From the NCBI GenBank assembly GCA_001574975.1, contig KQ965754.1:308556-372555 (forward strand): a DNA stretch of 64,000 bases, read 5' to 3'. This document shows positions 32,308 through 42,460 of the stretch, one piece after another. A model generated the notes under the pieces. It worked only from the letters and a program-made list of their open reading frames with translations. It had not been told where the DNA came from and did no database searches. This DNA is from Gonapodya prolifera JEL478. Taxonomy: Eukaryota > Monoblepharomycota > Monoblepharidomycetes > Monoblepharidales > Gonapodyaceae. The position numbers and the translations under genes are program-made. How positions within the stretch are numbered: position 1 is the stretch's first letter; each line of letters starts with the position of its first letter.

Positions 32308-34900
32308 CCGAGGGGGAAAGCGTATGGTCGGGGGTGGTTGCTATTGTGTTTTTGTTACTTGCGTTCTTTACGTTACGTTACATGGGGGTATTGGAGGGTT
32401 GTGTACCTACGTGGCACGTATGACAAGATACCTTTTATCACAAGTTTGATGATCGGGGGTTGGCGTGGTGTGTTCGATAAGTCCTTCTGTGCTGACCAGG
32501 TGCCTCTCACAGAATTGAATCTGACCCACAAAGCCTGCGCAAAAGCGTGCGGGATAGGTGTACTCATCAACACATTGCGAGGTTTCACTCGTCAACTCTA
32601 TCTTTTAACGAAGACCTGGGTTCGTTCTAGCTCTTCGCGATTCGTCTTTACTTTTTTACATGATCGACGTATGGGCCCGAATGGTTTTTACTGCATTCGT
32701 GAGCAGCGATGTGCATCAGAAGTACCCCTGGGGGAATGTGGATACGACTTGTTGATAGTCTAGTCATGACTCATTTTCTGGCGGCAGCAGGATCGTGTCC
32801 ATTCTAAATTATCGTTTGTGCGAAGCGATACCACAACTCTCGTCGAATAATTGCCCTTGCAATTTTTCAACTTGCGAGAGTGATGTTATGCTTGCGGATT
32901 TCGACGTCAAAGAGCCGTGAGTTTATGGTTGACGTCATTCTCGTGACATGGTGGGAGGACCGTCTTTGGAACTTTTCTTGCTCTTCTCGTGCCTCTTAAA
33001 TTGCATGATATTGGAAGGCACAGCGGTCAATCACTTTTCGGGGCGTTGTGCGGGCACGATATGGTGTTTGGCTGTTAGTTTCGACCAAAACCCCATCGTT
33101 TGCACCCTTTAGAATTGGTTTTGGCGCTTATATTTCACCTTCATGGGTGAGTCAATTTTGAGGGACTTCCTAGTTGCTCCGTGACCGTGTCAATCTTGAC
33201 CGAAACTGCCAACTGGTTACACAAGTGCCGTCTCAAGGTCTATTGCTGCGGCTGAACTGTGTCTCTTTTGAACGAGGGCTGCGTTACCGTTGGCTCACCT
33301 ATTTGGATGATTATTGTACAAACACTTTTTCACGATCGCAATTAGGGTCCGCTATGATTTGGAGTGGTTCCCTCGTGAATCGCGACTTGTGAGTCGAACC
33401 TTACCTGTAGGAGTTCTAGAGCGATTTGTTTATTTTGTGTGCCTCACAACCACACAGATGACGAAGACTGACGTCCGCTCGCGCGCTTTGTGATCTTTCT
33501 TTACTTTTGCACGATCAGTACGGACTTTGATGAACAGTTTGTTTCTCCATTCGTGACTCCTGAGTCACAGCCTCAGAAGTGTGCGGACGCGTCTTGTTAG
33601 CGTTCTAGCTGGCTCTCCGTGTCCCATGTTAGGATTAGTACATGAAATGCCTAAGCGGGGCCAATCCTGTATCCTCGTTTGTGCGAAGCAATACAGCGGT
33701 CTTCTACGCTCACATAATTGTCTTTGCAAGAACATGTGCGAACCTTTGTCAGCTTTGGTAGATTTCTTGTGCTGCGTCCGAGTGTGTCGGTGGTTGACGA
33801 CAACATTTCGGTGACAAGGTGGGAAGACGTTGTTTGGAACCTTCAAATTGTTTCGGTGTGACTGTTCGTATAAGCGATACTCGAATGCACAGTAACTTTT
33901 CCGGACGTTGAAACAACGCGACATGGTACCCAGTTTTCTAGTTCCGAAAAGAGCATCTGTATTTCTCCTCAACGGACGGCGTTGCTGACGGTGACTCGGG
34001 GTCCGTTCTACCCGTGCAAGGTCAAAGTCTTGGCCAAAACCCCTTACTGACAAATACATGCCAGCGGTTTAGCATCTAACAATGCTGTACCGCGTTGCCA
34101 CCACCTTACTTTCTGTGGAGAAAGGGACTGTGTTTCATTCAATTGTCTCAGCTATTTGGTTGATTCTACCGTTTCTTTGCACGATCGCGATTAGCGCCCA
34201 GGAAAGGGTTCTTACTCCTTTCGTAACTTGAAATACCGCCATCGAGAGCTTTATTTAAGGTCTTTGTGCCCCAGGATCGTTGGATAGTATTGCTCCGAAC
34301 CAGTTTGCGTTATGCAAAGCCCAGAGAGGGTTCTGTGCGAGGTAGAACGAAACGTCTTGGCAGTAGGTAGTTCTTGGTCTGTTTCGCCCAACCCTCAATT
34401 CCCGTGAACTTCGACGTTGGAAAAGACATGCGACATGTCTCACTCATGGCATTTCCCCGAACATATTTTGAATAAACGTTTGATTAAATATGCCGATGAG
34501 ACGCGTATTAAAGGCCTGTGTTTGGTGCCGGAAATCCGACCGAAGCGTTCGTCTCATGTTCAGTACACACGGTTTGCAGAGTTCTCTGGTCATAACCATT
34601 TATGTATGTCCTTCACACCAATAATAGTAATTGACTTTTTGCTCGAAAGGAAGAAAACTTCTGCTTTTCACAAGCAATCGATCCTTTTTTGCGGCAAATT
34701 CAGCTTCTGACACCAACAACAACAAAGCTCAAGTCCCGACATCCACGCCACAATTTTTAGATCGCGGATGAGGCTGTGAGCGCTCTTTCACCGCAAGCGC
34801 AGCCTAACTTCAACCAACTCGTGCCATTTCTGTGAATAAGTGACCACAGCTGGCAACAACAACACCGGTCTGCGAACTTTGCCGCCCGCTGCGGCCTTGC
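32308..34900. other. 2.6-kb gene-free region holding a tandem repeat
   Basis: No exon with domain or codon-bias support on either strand. The longest frame (33565-34059, minus) is arginine-rich and falls inside repeat unit 2, with no counterpart in unit 1. The middle of the region is a diverged tandem repeat, described separately. The right end should contain the promoter of the methyltransferase gene that starts at 34901. Confidence 0.6.
32600..34290. repeat. Diverged tandem repeat, period about 860 bp
   Basis: Landmarks recur in the same order. CGTTTGTGCGAAGC lies at 32813-32826 and again at 33676-33689 (offset 863). A TTGACG...GTGGGA-GAC block lies near 32928-32965 and 33792-33829. CTATTTGG lies at 33299 and 34152 (offset 853). 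CACGATCGC lies at 33331 and 34180 (offset 849). A TTTACTTTT-CA-GATC-GTACG-type stretch occurs near 32647 and 33500. Between landmarks identity is clearly lower, so the duplication is old. A weaker third partial unit may precede 32600. Not coding as far as I can see. Confidence 0.6.
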
Positions 34901-36286
34901 ATGCTCCGAGTGCTCATTCACGCTCTCGCTGCTGCACTGCTCTCCGTCGTCCTCGCGTCCGTTCTCATCCGCATTCCACCGACGTCACCAATGTCGCATC
35001 CCCACTCGACGACGCGCCCATCGCACCACGCAGCAACAGCAGCGCACATCAGATCCTCGATTGCATCGTACGTCTCCGAGATCAAGTCTGGCGCGAATGC
35101 CCTGGACGCGGCCGCGGCAGGGGGTGGGTCAGGAAAGAAGTTGGCCGACAGACTCCGCACCCGCGCGAGGGGAATCAGGGACGCTGTGGAGGCCAACAAG
35201 GCGTTTTTGGAGGACATGGCGAGACTGCTCGAGGCGGGAGAGGTCTCGCACGCGGAATCATCCGATGGGAGCTTTTCTGTAACTAACACCACAGCCACGC
35301 CAATCTCGGTGATTCTCCCCCCGCCTGCCGGTATCACCCTCCCGCCGTACAAATTCGCATCGTATGACTCCCCGCAGACACTGATGGGCCACCTCGCGCG
35401 CGACTGGACCGAGGAAGGCTACGCAAACACAGCAAAGACATACGACATCGTTCGGGACATGCTCAAGAGACATTTACCACCCACGGTGGATGGTGATCAT
35501 CCTACGACGGCGAACGGAAACGATGCGACGCACACACAGCGAGTTCTACTCCCCGGTGGTGGTCTGAGCCGTCTCGCATTCGACCTTGCCCTCGAGGGCT
35601 ACGACGTCGAATGCAACGACCTGAGCCCACTCATGGCCACCGTGTCGGCTCTCATCCTCTCACATAGCTACTCCTCCACCTCCTCTTCCTCCTCCACCGC
35701 CTCCCTCCCCACAATCTACCCCCACCTCCACCGCCCCAAAAACCTCTTCCACGGGGACACGCGGGACCAACTCACACCCCAACTCTGCCCCTTCCCCTCA
35801 CCCTCCGCCCTCGTCTCCGCCCGCCTGGCCCAGAACCTCCCCTTCCACCCCGTCAAAATCTCCATCGGAGGCTACGCGACACTCTACGCGGGCGAGCGCG
35901 CCGACGAGCAACCCGACCCTGACGACCAGGGGTTCGACGGGTGCCCCAAATGCGTCGCCGCACGAGAACGGAAACGCGCCGCTGCCCGTGCAGCCGCCTC
36001 CTCCGCCTCCCCCACCTCACCCCACCCGCACTTCTCCGCCCTCGTTGCCTCCTTCTTCCTCGACCGCGCCCACGCCCACCCCCTCACTCTCCTCCGGTAC
36101 ATGCTCACGCCCCTCCTTCCCGGCGGGATCCTGATCGTGCTCGGCCCGCTCGCGTGGCGCGCCGACGCGCGCCCCATGATGACCTGGGATGAGGTCAAGG
36201 TGTGGTGGGAGGAAGAGGGTCTGGAAGTTTTGGAGGAGACCACGGTCGCGGGGGAGTATGCGAGGGGGGAGGGGATGATGATGTGA
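34901..36286 (+). CDS. N2227/carnosine N-methyltransferase-like protein, membrane-anchored
   Basis: Single-exon, 461 residues. The N-terminus (VLIHALAAALLSVVLASVLI) is a probable signal anchor. The lead-in WTEEGYANTAKTYDIVRDML and the SAM-binding motif RVLLPGGGLSRLAFDLALEG with YDVECNDLSPLM match the N2227 family (yeast and animal carnosine N-methyltransferase), in which a V-x-V-PG-x-G-RL glycine loop and a following acidic residue bind S-adenosylmethionine. Later motifs fit too: ISIGGYATLYA (GDFxEVY-like) and FFLDRAHAHPLTLLRYML with LPGGILIVLGPLAW. Family members methylate the imidazole of His-containing dipeptides, but the substrate here is unproven. Low-complexity Ser runs (near residues 255-270) and an Ala/Arg-rich insert (KRAAARAAASSAS) are unusual. 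The anchor suggests an endomembrane location. Confidence 0.85.
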   Translation: MLRVLIHALAAALLSVVLASVLIRIPPTSPMSHPHSTTRPSHHAATAAHIRSSIASYVSEIKSGANALDAAAAGGGSGKKLADRLRTRARGIRDAVEANKAFLEDMARLLEAGEVSHAESSDGSFSVTNTTATPISVILPPPAGITLPPYKFASYDSPQTLMGHLARDWTEEGYANTAKTYDIVRDMLKRHLPPTVDGDHPTTANGNDATHTQRVLLPGGGLSRLAFDLALEGYDVECNDLSPLMATVSALILSHSYSSTSSSSSTASLPTIYPHLHRPKNLFHGDTRDQLTPQLCPFPSPSALVSARLAQNLPFHPVKISIGGYATLYAGERADEQPDPDDQGFDGCPKCVAARERKRAAARAAASSASPTSPHPHFSALVASFFLDRAHAHPLTLLRYMLTPLLPGGILIVLGPLAWRADARPMMTWDEVKVWWEEEGLEVLEETTVAGEYARGEGMMM

Positions 36287-36676
36287 GTTTGTGTGGTTGG
36301 GGGGTGGGTTGGTTTTGCAATTGATGGTTATTTTCGTGTGTTCGTGGTGCGGTTTTTTTTAGGTATACTGAGCGTTACGTCCATCCGATTATTGCGCTCA
36401 GGAAGCCAGGGAGTTCTTGACGGCTGAATGTGTACCTCGACACATGAACGATTTTGAGGTAGTGTCTTATAGTTAGAAGGGGGACATAGTAGACGCTGTT
36501 TTATGTCTTTAAGGAATAGATGTACGCTCTTGACTACTTGCAAACTCATCGCGAGTTGTTACATAATTAAGTTTTGGCCGTTCCCCGTCTAGGCTCATAG
36601 ATCAATAAAATGCCAGGAGCGACGACTGTAACATAAAAACAAAATAAAGTGTCCTGCTCCCACTGCTGCAAGAGGG
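36287..36676. other. Convergent 3' intergenic region
   Basis: Lies between the 3' ends of the methyltransferase and MYND copy 4 genes. No feature recognised beyond a T-run near 36352-36360. Confidence 0.4.
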
Positions 36677-37777
36677 CTAGGTGTTGCACACAAGCTTGTG
36701 ACGAGGCCAGTCCTTGGTCTGACGCGCAACAGAACAGTATCGAACGAGTTTGCACCCGCCGCACCTGGACGTTGACGACAGCACCGCTTGTCCCTGAACG
36801 CAACAACGTCAAAATTTTTCAAGAAGTCGGTAACAGAGTTAGTGAAGCTCACCTCGGTGAATTCATCTCTCTCGCAGTCGAAATTCACACAAATGTGCCG
36901 TTCATCCCTCACTGTGTTACCAATGGTGCCCTGAACATTGACCTTTGGCACCGTCGCAGCAAAAACGTTCGCATGGAGCTTGCTCCACGGAACGCTTGCT
37001 TAGTCGTCCCACCGCCTTCTTCCAGCGCCGTGGTCCTTCTCCTGCAGGTCGGCAACTTGATACAATTTATGCGCACAGTACATCTCACGCACGCGCGTCC
37101 GAGCGCTGAAACTGGCGCTTATGAAACACGTCGCGATGTGGCCGAGTCCGTTCACGAAAGCGAGTCTCTGAACAGCGTCGAACTGTGGGGGCCACTCGCA
37201 CTGCGCGGCCAAGTACGTGACGTCTAAGATGACGGGAAAGACGATGTCCACGAGCACGGAGACTGCGTCCATGTTGTTAATCGCCACGAGGAGGAGTATG
37301 CTGGAGTTTGTGATGAGATCGTCCACGTTTTCGTGGTCGGATTTCGTCAACACGGTGAGGGAGCCGTTGGCGAATTTTGCGAACGTGTGCTTTGATCGTG
37401 CGATGATGTTCTGCAAGCGGTCGGCGTCGATTCGATGACAGACGCCGCCAAGTTCGAAAGCCGAAATTTTGGACACTCACTTTGACTACCTTGCACAGCG
37501 CCGGCATAGTGCAAGCCAAGGCAAGGTACATCCTAAAGCGCTCGACTCTCTTGAATGGGAGACGTGCGACGAGGGCGGCAGGAACGAGAGCCGCGGGGTT
37601 GAAGCTCAGCGCAGTGATGATTTGGCGCGCGGCGTCCGTACAACCATGGAGACAGTCGAGAGAATGCTTGATGAATTGTCTCTGCTTGTCCAGAGGCTCG
37701 TCGCGCCACCATCGAACCGCCGCTTCAACCGTATCCTGACACTTGGTTTTGGAGCATCTCGCTCGACGAGAGTCCAC
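36677..37777 (-). CDS. MYND-family protein (copy 4)
   Basis: The segment at 37777-37497 includes WWRDEPLDKQRQFIKHSLDC and LHGCTDAARQIITAL, the family's H-x2-x-C-x3-C helical lead-in. It ends at a gtgagt donor after ALCKVVK. The next exon (about 37431-37000) is NIIARSKHTFAKFANGSLTV followed by helical sequence (ILLLVAINNMDAVSVLVDIV). The C-terminal exon near 36680-36790 is a MYND finger, RCGGCKLVRYCSVARQTKDW followed by PRHKLVCNT-stop (TAG at 36677-36679). In the YCS-x2-CQ part the second Cys is Arg, so one zinc ligand is lost. The join between the middle and last exons is not settled because the middle frame reaches a stop after RRRWDD. The 5' exon is also unresolved. Confidence 0.6.
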
Positions 37778-37990
37778 TTTCCTTCAACGCGCTCAGTGAT
37801 ACGGTCCGGAATTCCAGGCAGTATCCGAACGAGAGAAAGAGACGAACGATTCAATCCTGGCGACGCACGATGCTGCGGTCAGAGAGTGGTGGAGGACAGA
37901 CTTCCATTCGTCTCCTCCTTTGAAATACGATCTTCTATTGAGTAAGATAGAGAGGTAAAACAAAGAAACATGGAAATATCATACAAGCCC

Positions 37991-39696
37991 TCATGGTGTC
38001 GCACTCTGTTCCGCAAACGCATACATCATCGCAACCTCCCGGGTGTACACTTCGAGCTCTCCTCCGTTCTCCCTCGCCGGGGTCTCAAGGATCATGGGCT
38101 TGCCCCGCAACCGAGGATCTTGAGCAATCCTCCGGAAGGCAGCCTCCCCAATGTGTCCATGTCCCAGGTTCTCGTGACGGTCCGTGCGAGAGTGAAGTGG
38201 TGATTTGGAGTCGTTGAGGTGGATCGCGCAGAGGTACCTTGCCGGGTGAACCAAGTAGGTTAGCCAAACGAAAGAATGTCCGCAAGGGCTGCGACACCGC
38301 ACTCAAGACCAATAAGACTCGAGAAGCTGTCCATCACTTGAGCATAACCTTCGTCCGTAGAGAGGTCGTACCCGGCAGCAAATGCATCTAAAGAGGTGAC
38401 ATTTGGGGTTTGGTGCGACGATTAAATATAATCAGCATTTCCCCACAATTTCACACGTATGACGAGACACTTACGACAAGTATCCAGGCAGACTCCAATC
38501 CTCTCCTTGTTCTCCACGCCTTTCACGATCTCTCCAATCTGTTCGAACGTCACTCCCAGCGTCCCACCTCCACCGGCGCTATTCTCAATCACAGCCTTGA
38601 CAAACGTCGTCTCGCCATGCGCCCGATTAATGAGTTGGGATACGCGATGCAGAGATTGTTCAGTTGCTTCGGGTGTCGCTTTGGAGAGAGCAGATCCGGG
38701 ACTGAAACCAGAAGAATTTAGACGAGAAGGGTGTGCGCCGTGGTTCCGTTTTCAGATCCTGGGAATCAGAAAGAGAAAAGTACACACTCACTGGAAGTTA
38801 TACATCCCAATGCCCAGCGCTTCACACCTCTTGAGCTCATCCAGAAACCCCTGATAGCTCTTCTCCCTCGCGTCGTCGTCCGGACTACCAAGGTTGATGA
38901 GGTATGAGCCATGGGGCAAAACATGCCGCAAAGGGTCGAACGGGAGCGGGAACGGTGGGTTTGATTCGAGAGGCCGGTGTGTGTCTTTGCTTGGAAGGTT
39001 CATCAACTGGCGAAACGCTTCGATGGAGGTTTCAGCAGTGGGAGGCGGGTTCCATTGTCGCTGACTGCGAACAAAAATGCCAAAGCATGGTGCGCTGCCC
39101 AGCGATGCGTTGCAGAAACCATTCGTTTGCAATTAGTGAGGGAAACGTTCCAAATCGCTACTGGGATCCCACTCACCCAATCCGGACAGCATTCCACACC
39201 GCCTTCTCGACGCCTCCCGCAGCAGATACGTGCGCTCCAACAAGGAGTCCTGTCCTTTGGGCGGCGTCGATATTCTTTTGAAAATGAGCCAACATCCCTG
39301 CGTCAATGTCAAGGGGTACGCTCAGGACCGTACTGGAGGACTTTGCGGAGGAGGCTTCGTCTCTCGAGTCTGCTTTCTTAGAACGGCGAGCCTTCTTGAT
39401 GACCGGGGGTTCGCTTGAAGGTGAAGGTCTCTCCGATTTGGTTTCCACTCCATGATCTGGGCTTTCTGATAACTGCGAATCGGATGCCCTGACTGCCGTA
39501 GTCACCTCACTTGCTTTGCGGCGTCGTTTCGTCTCTGGTGAGCCGCCGTGTCCTCTGTCAGTGCTGAATTTGGTTGACAAGTCGCTCGACTACGTGATCG
39601 CTTGCCTTTCGGTGAAGTTTCCTCGCTTCTGTCGGGAGAATCACCATCTCTTGATGCTACGGTGGTGCGTCGCAACGATGCTCTGCGATCCGCCAT
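37991..39696 (-). CDS. APN1: Endonuclease IV-type AP endonuclease (Apn1 family)
   Basis: The protein nicks DNA 5' to abasic sites in base excision repair, using three metal ions. Family blocks appear in order over several short introns. Ser/Lys/Arg-rich nuclear-targeting-type N-terminus (KRRRKASE, KKARRSKKADSRDE). GAHVSAAGGVEKAVWNAV. HGSYLINLGSPDDDAREKSY with ELKRCEALGIGMYNF. VKAVIENSAGGGGTLGVTFE. IGVCLDT then C/H split by an intron (C/AT) followed by AFAAGYDLSTDEGY. YLCAIHLNDSKSPLHSRTDR with HENLGHGHIG. GKPMILETP near the end. The Glu, Asp and His metal ligands of the Nfo fold are all visible. The stop is at 37991-37993. The ATG at 39696 opens an Arg-rich leader (MADRRASLRRTTVASRDGDS) in a different frame from KFSTDRGHGG, so a very small intron or another start is needed there. 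Confidence 0.88.
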
Positions 39697-40539
39697 GCTG
39701 ATTGGGTGGAATCGCCCGATTCCAAATGTTACAGTAGTGTTGAGAGGTGGAACCGAGGGCTTGCAAGGATCGTGAAACACTTGGAGATCAACCGAGACGC
39801 GAAAATGTTGAGCGAAGGGGAGTTGGTTCTCGCGATTCTCAATCCGAGTTGGGTGAACAACTTCATGCAACCAACGGAGCGAAGACACTGGCAACAACGT
39901 GAATTCCAAACGACGCTAAATGCAAGCAGCCATTTCATTTTTGAAGTTATTCTCTTCCATAAATATGGTGTCTTGAAATGATTTGGTGAGGCAGTACGTC
40001 AAATATTGTAGTCCCGAGTACAAACGGGAGACAAAGACCATGGTCTCCCAGCCAAACTCCCTTACATTTCGGCATCTGTCTCGAGGGAGCTTCGAAGCGG
40101 CTGTGTCTCCGAGGCTTGCGCCTATTTGGATTCTCGAAAACACCCGAGCCGATAAGCAGAGTCGGCCGACGGAGAGCTCGTCCCGCATGGAGCCTTTCTG
40201 TTGACAGCGGTGATATCGCTTATGGCTCCAGCTGAATAATTCGCTCACGCTACCTAAGTACCGTGAGTGTCGGTGGCCTTTAGGTTTACAGAACCTGTTG
40301 GAAAGGGTTTTGTGCACAATGACCCATCGATTCCCCCTTACGACGAAACAAATCTTCATGTAAACATTCCAAGATTGGCTGAGGTGTCCGTGACATCGTC
40401 TTCCTCCCTCCGCCGCTCGGCTGGTCAACAGGCGGAACCCTTTTGGGGTTACACGAGATTGGATTGGGGGGTCACTAACTCAGAGAACACCCGTCAAGGC
40501 ACATAAAACGTTGTCCGCAACGTGCTTCGTGCAGCGCCT
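39697..40539. other. Divergent intergenic region
   Basis: Lies between the 5' ends of APN1 and the double-psi-barrel gene, so both promoters should be here. Possible first exon with signal peptide for the plus-strand gene not found. A 170-codon minus-strand frame at 39916-40428 has no domain and odd composition. Confidence 0.4.
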
Positions 40540-41187
40540 TTCGACGCCCACATCACCAGGGAACCTTCTGGGCAGACCACACGGACGCCGGCGGCTGCTC
40601 CCTTCCAATTGCATTGTACGCCTCTGAGTTCAACGGTGCACTTGCTCTTGGCCAGGGCACAGGTTTTGGGACTCTCGCATTCCAGGCTGGTTACTGCGGA
40701 CAGGTATTTCGCGAGACAGGCGGTGGTCAGCAAGCAGACGCCATCGTCGCGAGCACATGCAACATTGGATCTACTTCGTGTGGTGTCGGTGAGAGAATAA
40801 CTAGACGCTGATCTCGGTCGACGCTAATTGAAATTCCTTTTTACACATGCCTTCTCCATCAAGACATGATTCGAGCAACCTGGAACCTCGCCACCAATAA
40901 CGAGTCCTGGCATTGCATCCTGCACCGTGTCTCTCACAAACGCCAATCCTGTAGCCGACGCGTCAGGCCCCGATGCTGCTACCGTCCCAACCCCGAGTTC
41001 ACCAACGCCTACTCGGCGTGCTCAATACGTCAGGGAAAGTCGTCAAGTCCGCGACTCTGGGCGGAATTGCAAGGAGTCTGTCCAGTGGGATTTGGTGGCA
41101 ATTCAACGGGAACAGAAACCCATTCGCAGCCAATGCAGTGCTCAAGTTCACGTACACGGACGACTATATATATATTACGTAACCGCC
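40540..41187 (+). pseudogene. Secreted double-psi beta-barrel (expansin/RlpA-like) gene, damaged
   Basis: One exon reads GTFWADHTDAGGCSLPIALY, then ASEFNGALALG and AGYCGQVFRETGGGQQADAI with VASTCNIGSTSCGV. The G-T-F/Y-W start, the GGCSL, the AS-FNG and the CGQ...V-x-STCN pattern are those of double-psi beta-barrels in expansin-like and RlpA-like secreted proteins. A gtgaga donor and an acceptor near 40865 lead to DMIRATWNLATNN. After that, family-like pieces lie in different frames: SCTVSLTNANPVADASG, CYRPNPEFTNAYS, then VLNTSGKVVKSATLGGIARS with WWQFNGNRN, ending TDDYIYIT-stop near 41182. No intron fits between them, so the 3' half looks frame-broken. Such proteins loosen plant or fungal cell walls, but the role here is unknown. 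Confidence 0.5.
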
Positions 41188-41241
41188 GTAAGATGTAGTC
41201 AATAATTATCAAAGGTGAAAGATCCTAGTTTTGACAACCCA

Positions 41242-42320
41242 TCAGATAAATGTCCAACATAACCTAAACACTCTTGACCGAGTCCAAAAGCATTGCACTC
41301 GTGCCTCAAATCCTTCAACGTCAACTCCTGGGCACGCATCCCCATTTGTCACCACGGAGCATGCGGTGGAAGTCCAATCCAGGCTCAATCCAACGTCTTG
41401 CGGTAGTGGCATCTTATCGGCGCCACAAAATTTCTTGTGCCATCGCCAATCCGCCTTCTGGCACTCCTTTGAGCAGTACTTGATTCTCTTGCATTTGATG
41501 CACGAAAATGCACGAAAAGAGAGAAGAGGAGGATGGGGAGTTCACCCATTCGATGGATTGCCAGTCAAGGGGGGCATGCGGACTTCCGTTCCAACTGTAC
41601 AACTGAAAGCGCCGCAGGCTTGGCGAAACAATGTGGATCTGACGAAATGCTTTGTTTGAGGTCTCTTGCCAGTTGTCAGCAGTGGGGCGATTATGTTTCA
41701 TTCTCCCAAAGGCGTCTCATGGGCGTTCGCCCACTTCTTTATGAGTCGGAAAATGGGTCCATTTGCCTTAGCCATTGAATGCATGGCAGTTAATGTGTCC
41801 ATATCCACACTGTAGACAATGGTCATCACCAAATTAAGCAGGGCCTTCCCAATTCCATCAATCATAAACTCTGTACCAGGGGGTGGAAACTTTTCCAAGA
41901 GCTCCAACTCCCGGATGAGCTCGAATAGTGTTGGGACCAAAGACGGCACGTTTTTGAGTAAACGGGGAGTCACCAAGTGGTTCGCCGACGCGAAAGAATG
42001 TAGGTAGTACAGGGAAGGAGTGAAAACCTCCAAGAAACGCATTTTCGCTGTATGATTAATCCCCTAGCATTGTTCAATTCCCGAATCGCAGCACCCAGCG
42101 ACTTGTGGCATGATCGGTTACAGCACGGAGCGTGAAATAACTCCATTGCGAGTTCAAAAGGTGTCCAAGAATACAGCGTCTCCGGTGGCAGAACGATTTT
42201 CGCGTTTGAGTCTGTATCGAGCATTTCCGAAATTTCACTTTTCGTGTCGTCGCGAGCAGCATCGTCCTCGGAACGTCCCTGCATGCTCGTTGTTGTTTCG
42301 AACGACGTTGTTTTGACCAC
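41242..42320 (-). CDS. MYND-family protein (copy 3)
   Basis: The N-terminal part (near 42080-42320) carries the family lead-in LYSWTPFELAMELFHAPCCN followed by RSCHKSLGAAIREL. The middle (41698-42042) is helical: MRFLEVFTPSLYYLHSFASA, then VPTLFELIRELELLEKF. The C-terminal MYND finger reads CIKCKRIKYCSKECQKADWR with WHKKFC (near 41415-41490). It has a full set of zinc ligands, unlike the other three copies. The family tail CGADKMPLPQDVGLSLDW and GVDVEGFEARVQ ends at 41242. The first frame begins at GTG (42320), so the true start is unresolved. The pattern of a helical repeat region plus C-terminal MYND suggests a protein-interaction role. No SET domain is present. Confidence 0.6.
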
Positions 42321-42460
42321 GGCAATTGCTATTTTGCTCCACGGTGTAATTTATTACACACAGTCTAAATATTGGTGCAACAAAGCTATTTTAAGAGGTT
42401 CCCAAGAGCACCCGGTATTCTACTCTTTGCCTATGTACCTATGGTAACATGATACCCCAA

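Noticed and set aside
33565-34059. 164-codon minus-strand frame in the tandem repeat
   Set aside because: Arg-rich, no domain, and the equivalent stretch in the other repeat unit is not open, so it is probably chance.
39916-40428. 170-codon minus-strand frame between APN1 and the double-psi-barrel gene
   Set aside because: No domain, composition of a random frame, and it occupies the shared promoter region of two divergent genes.
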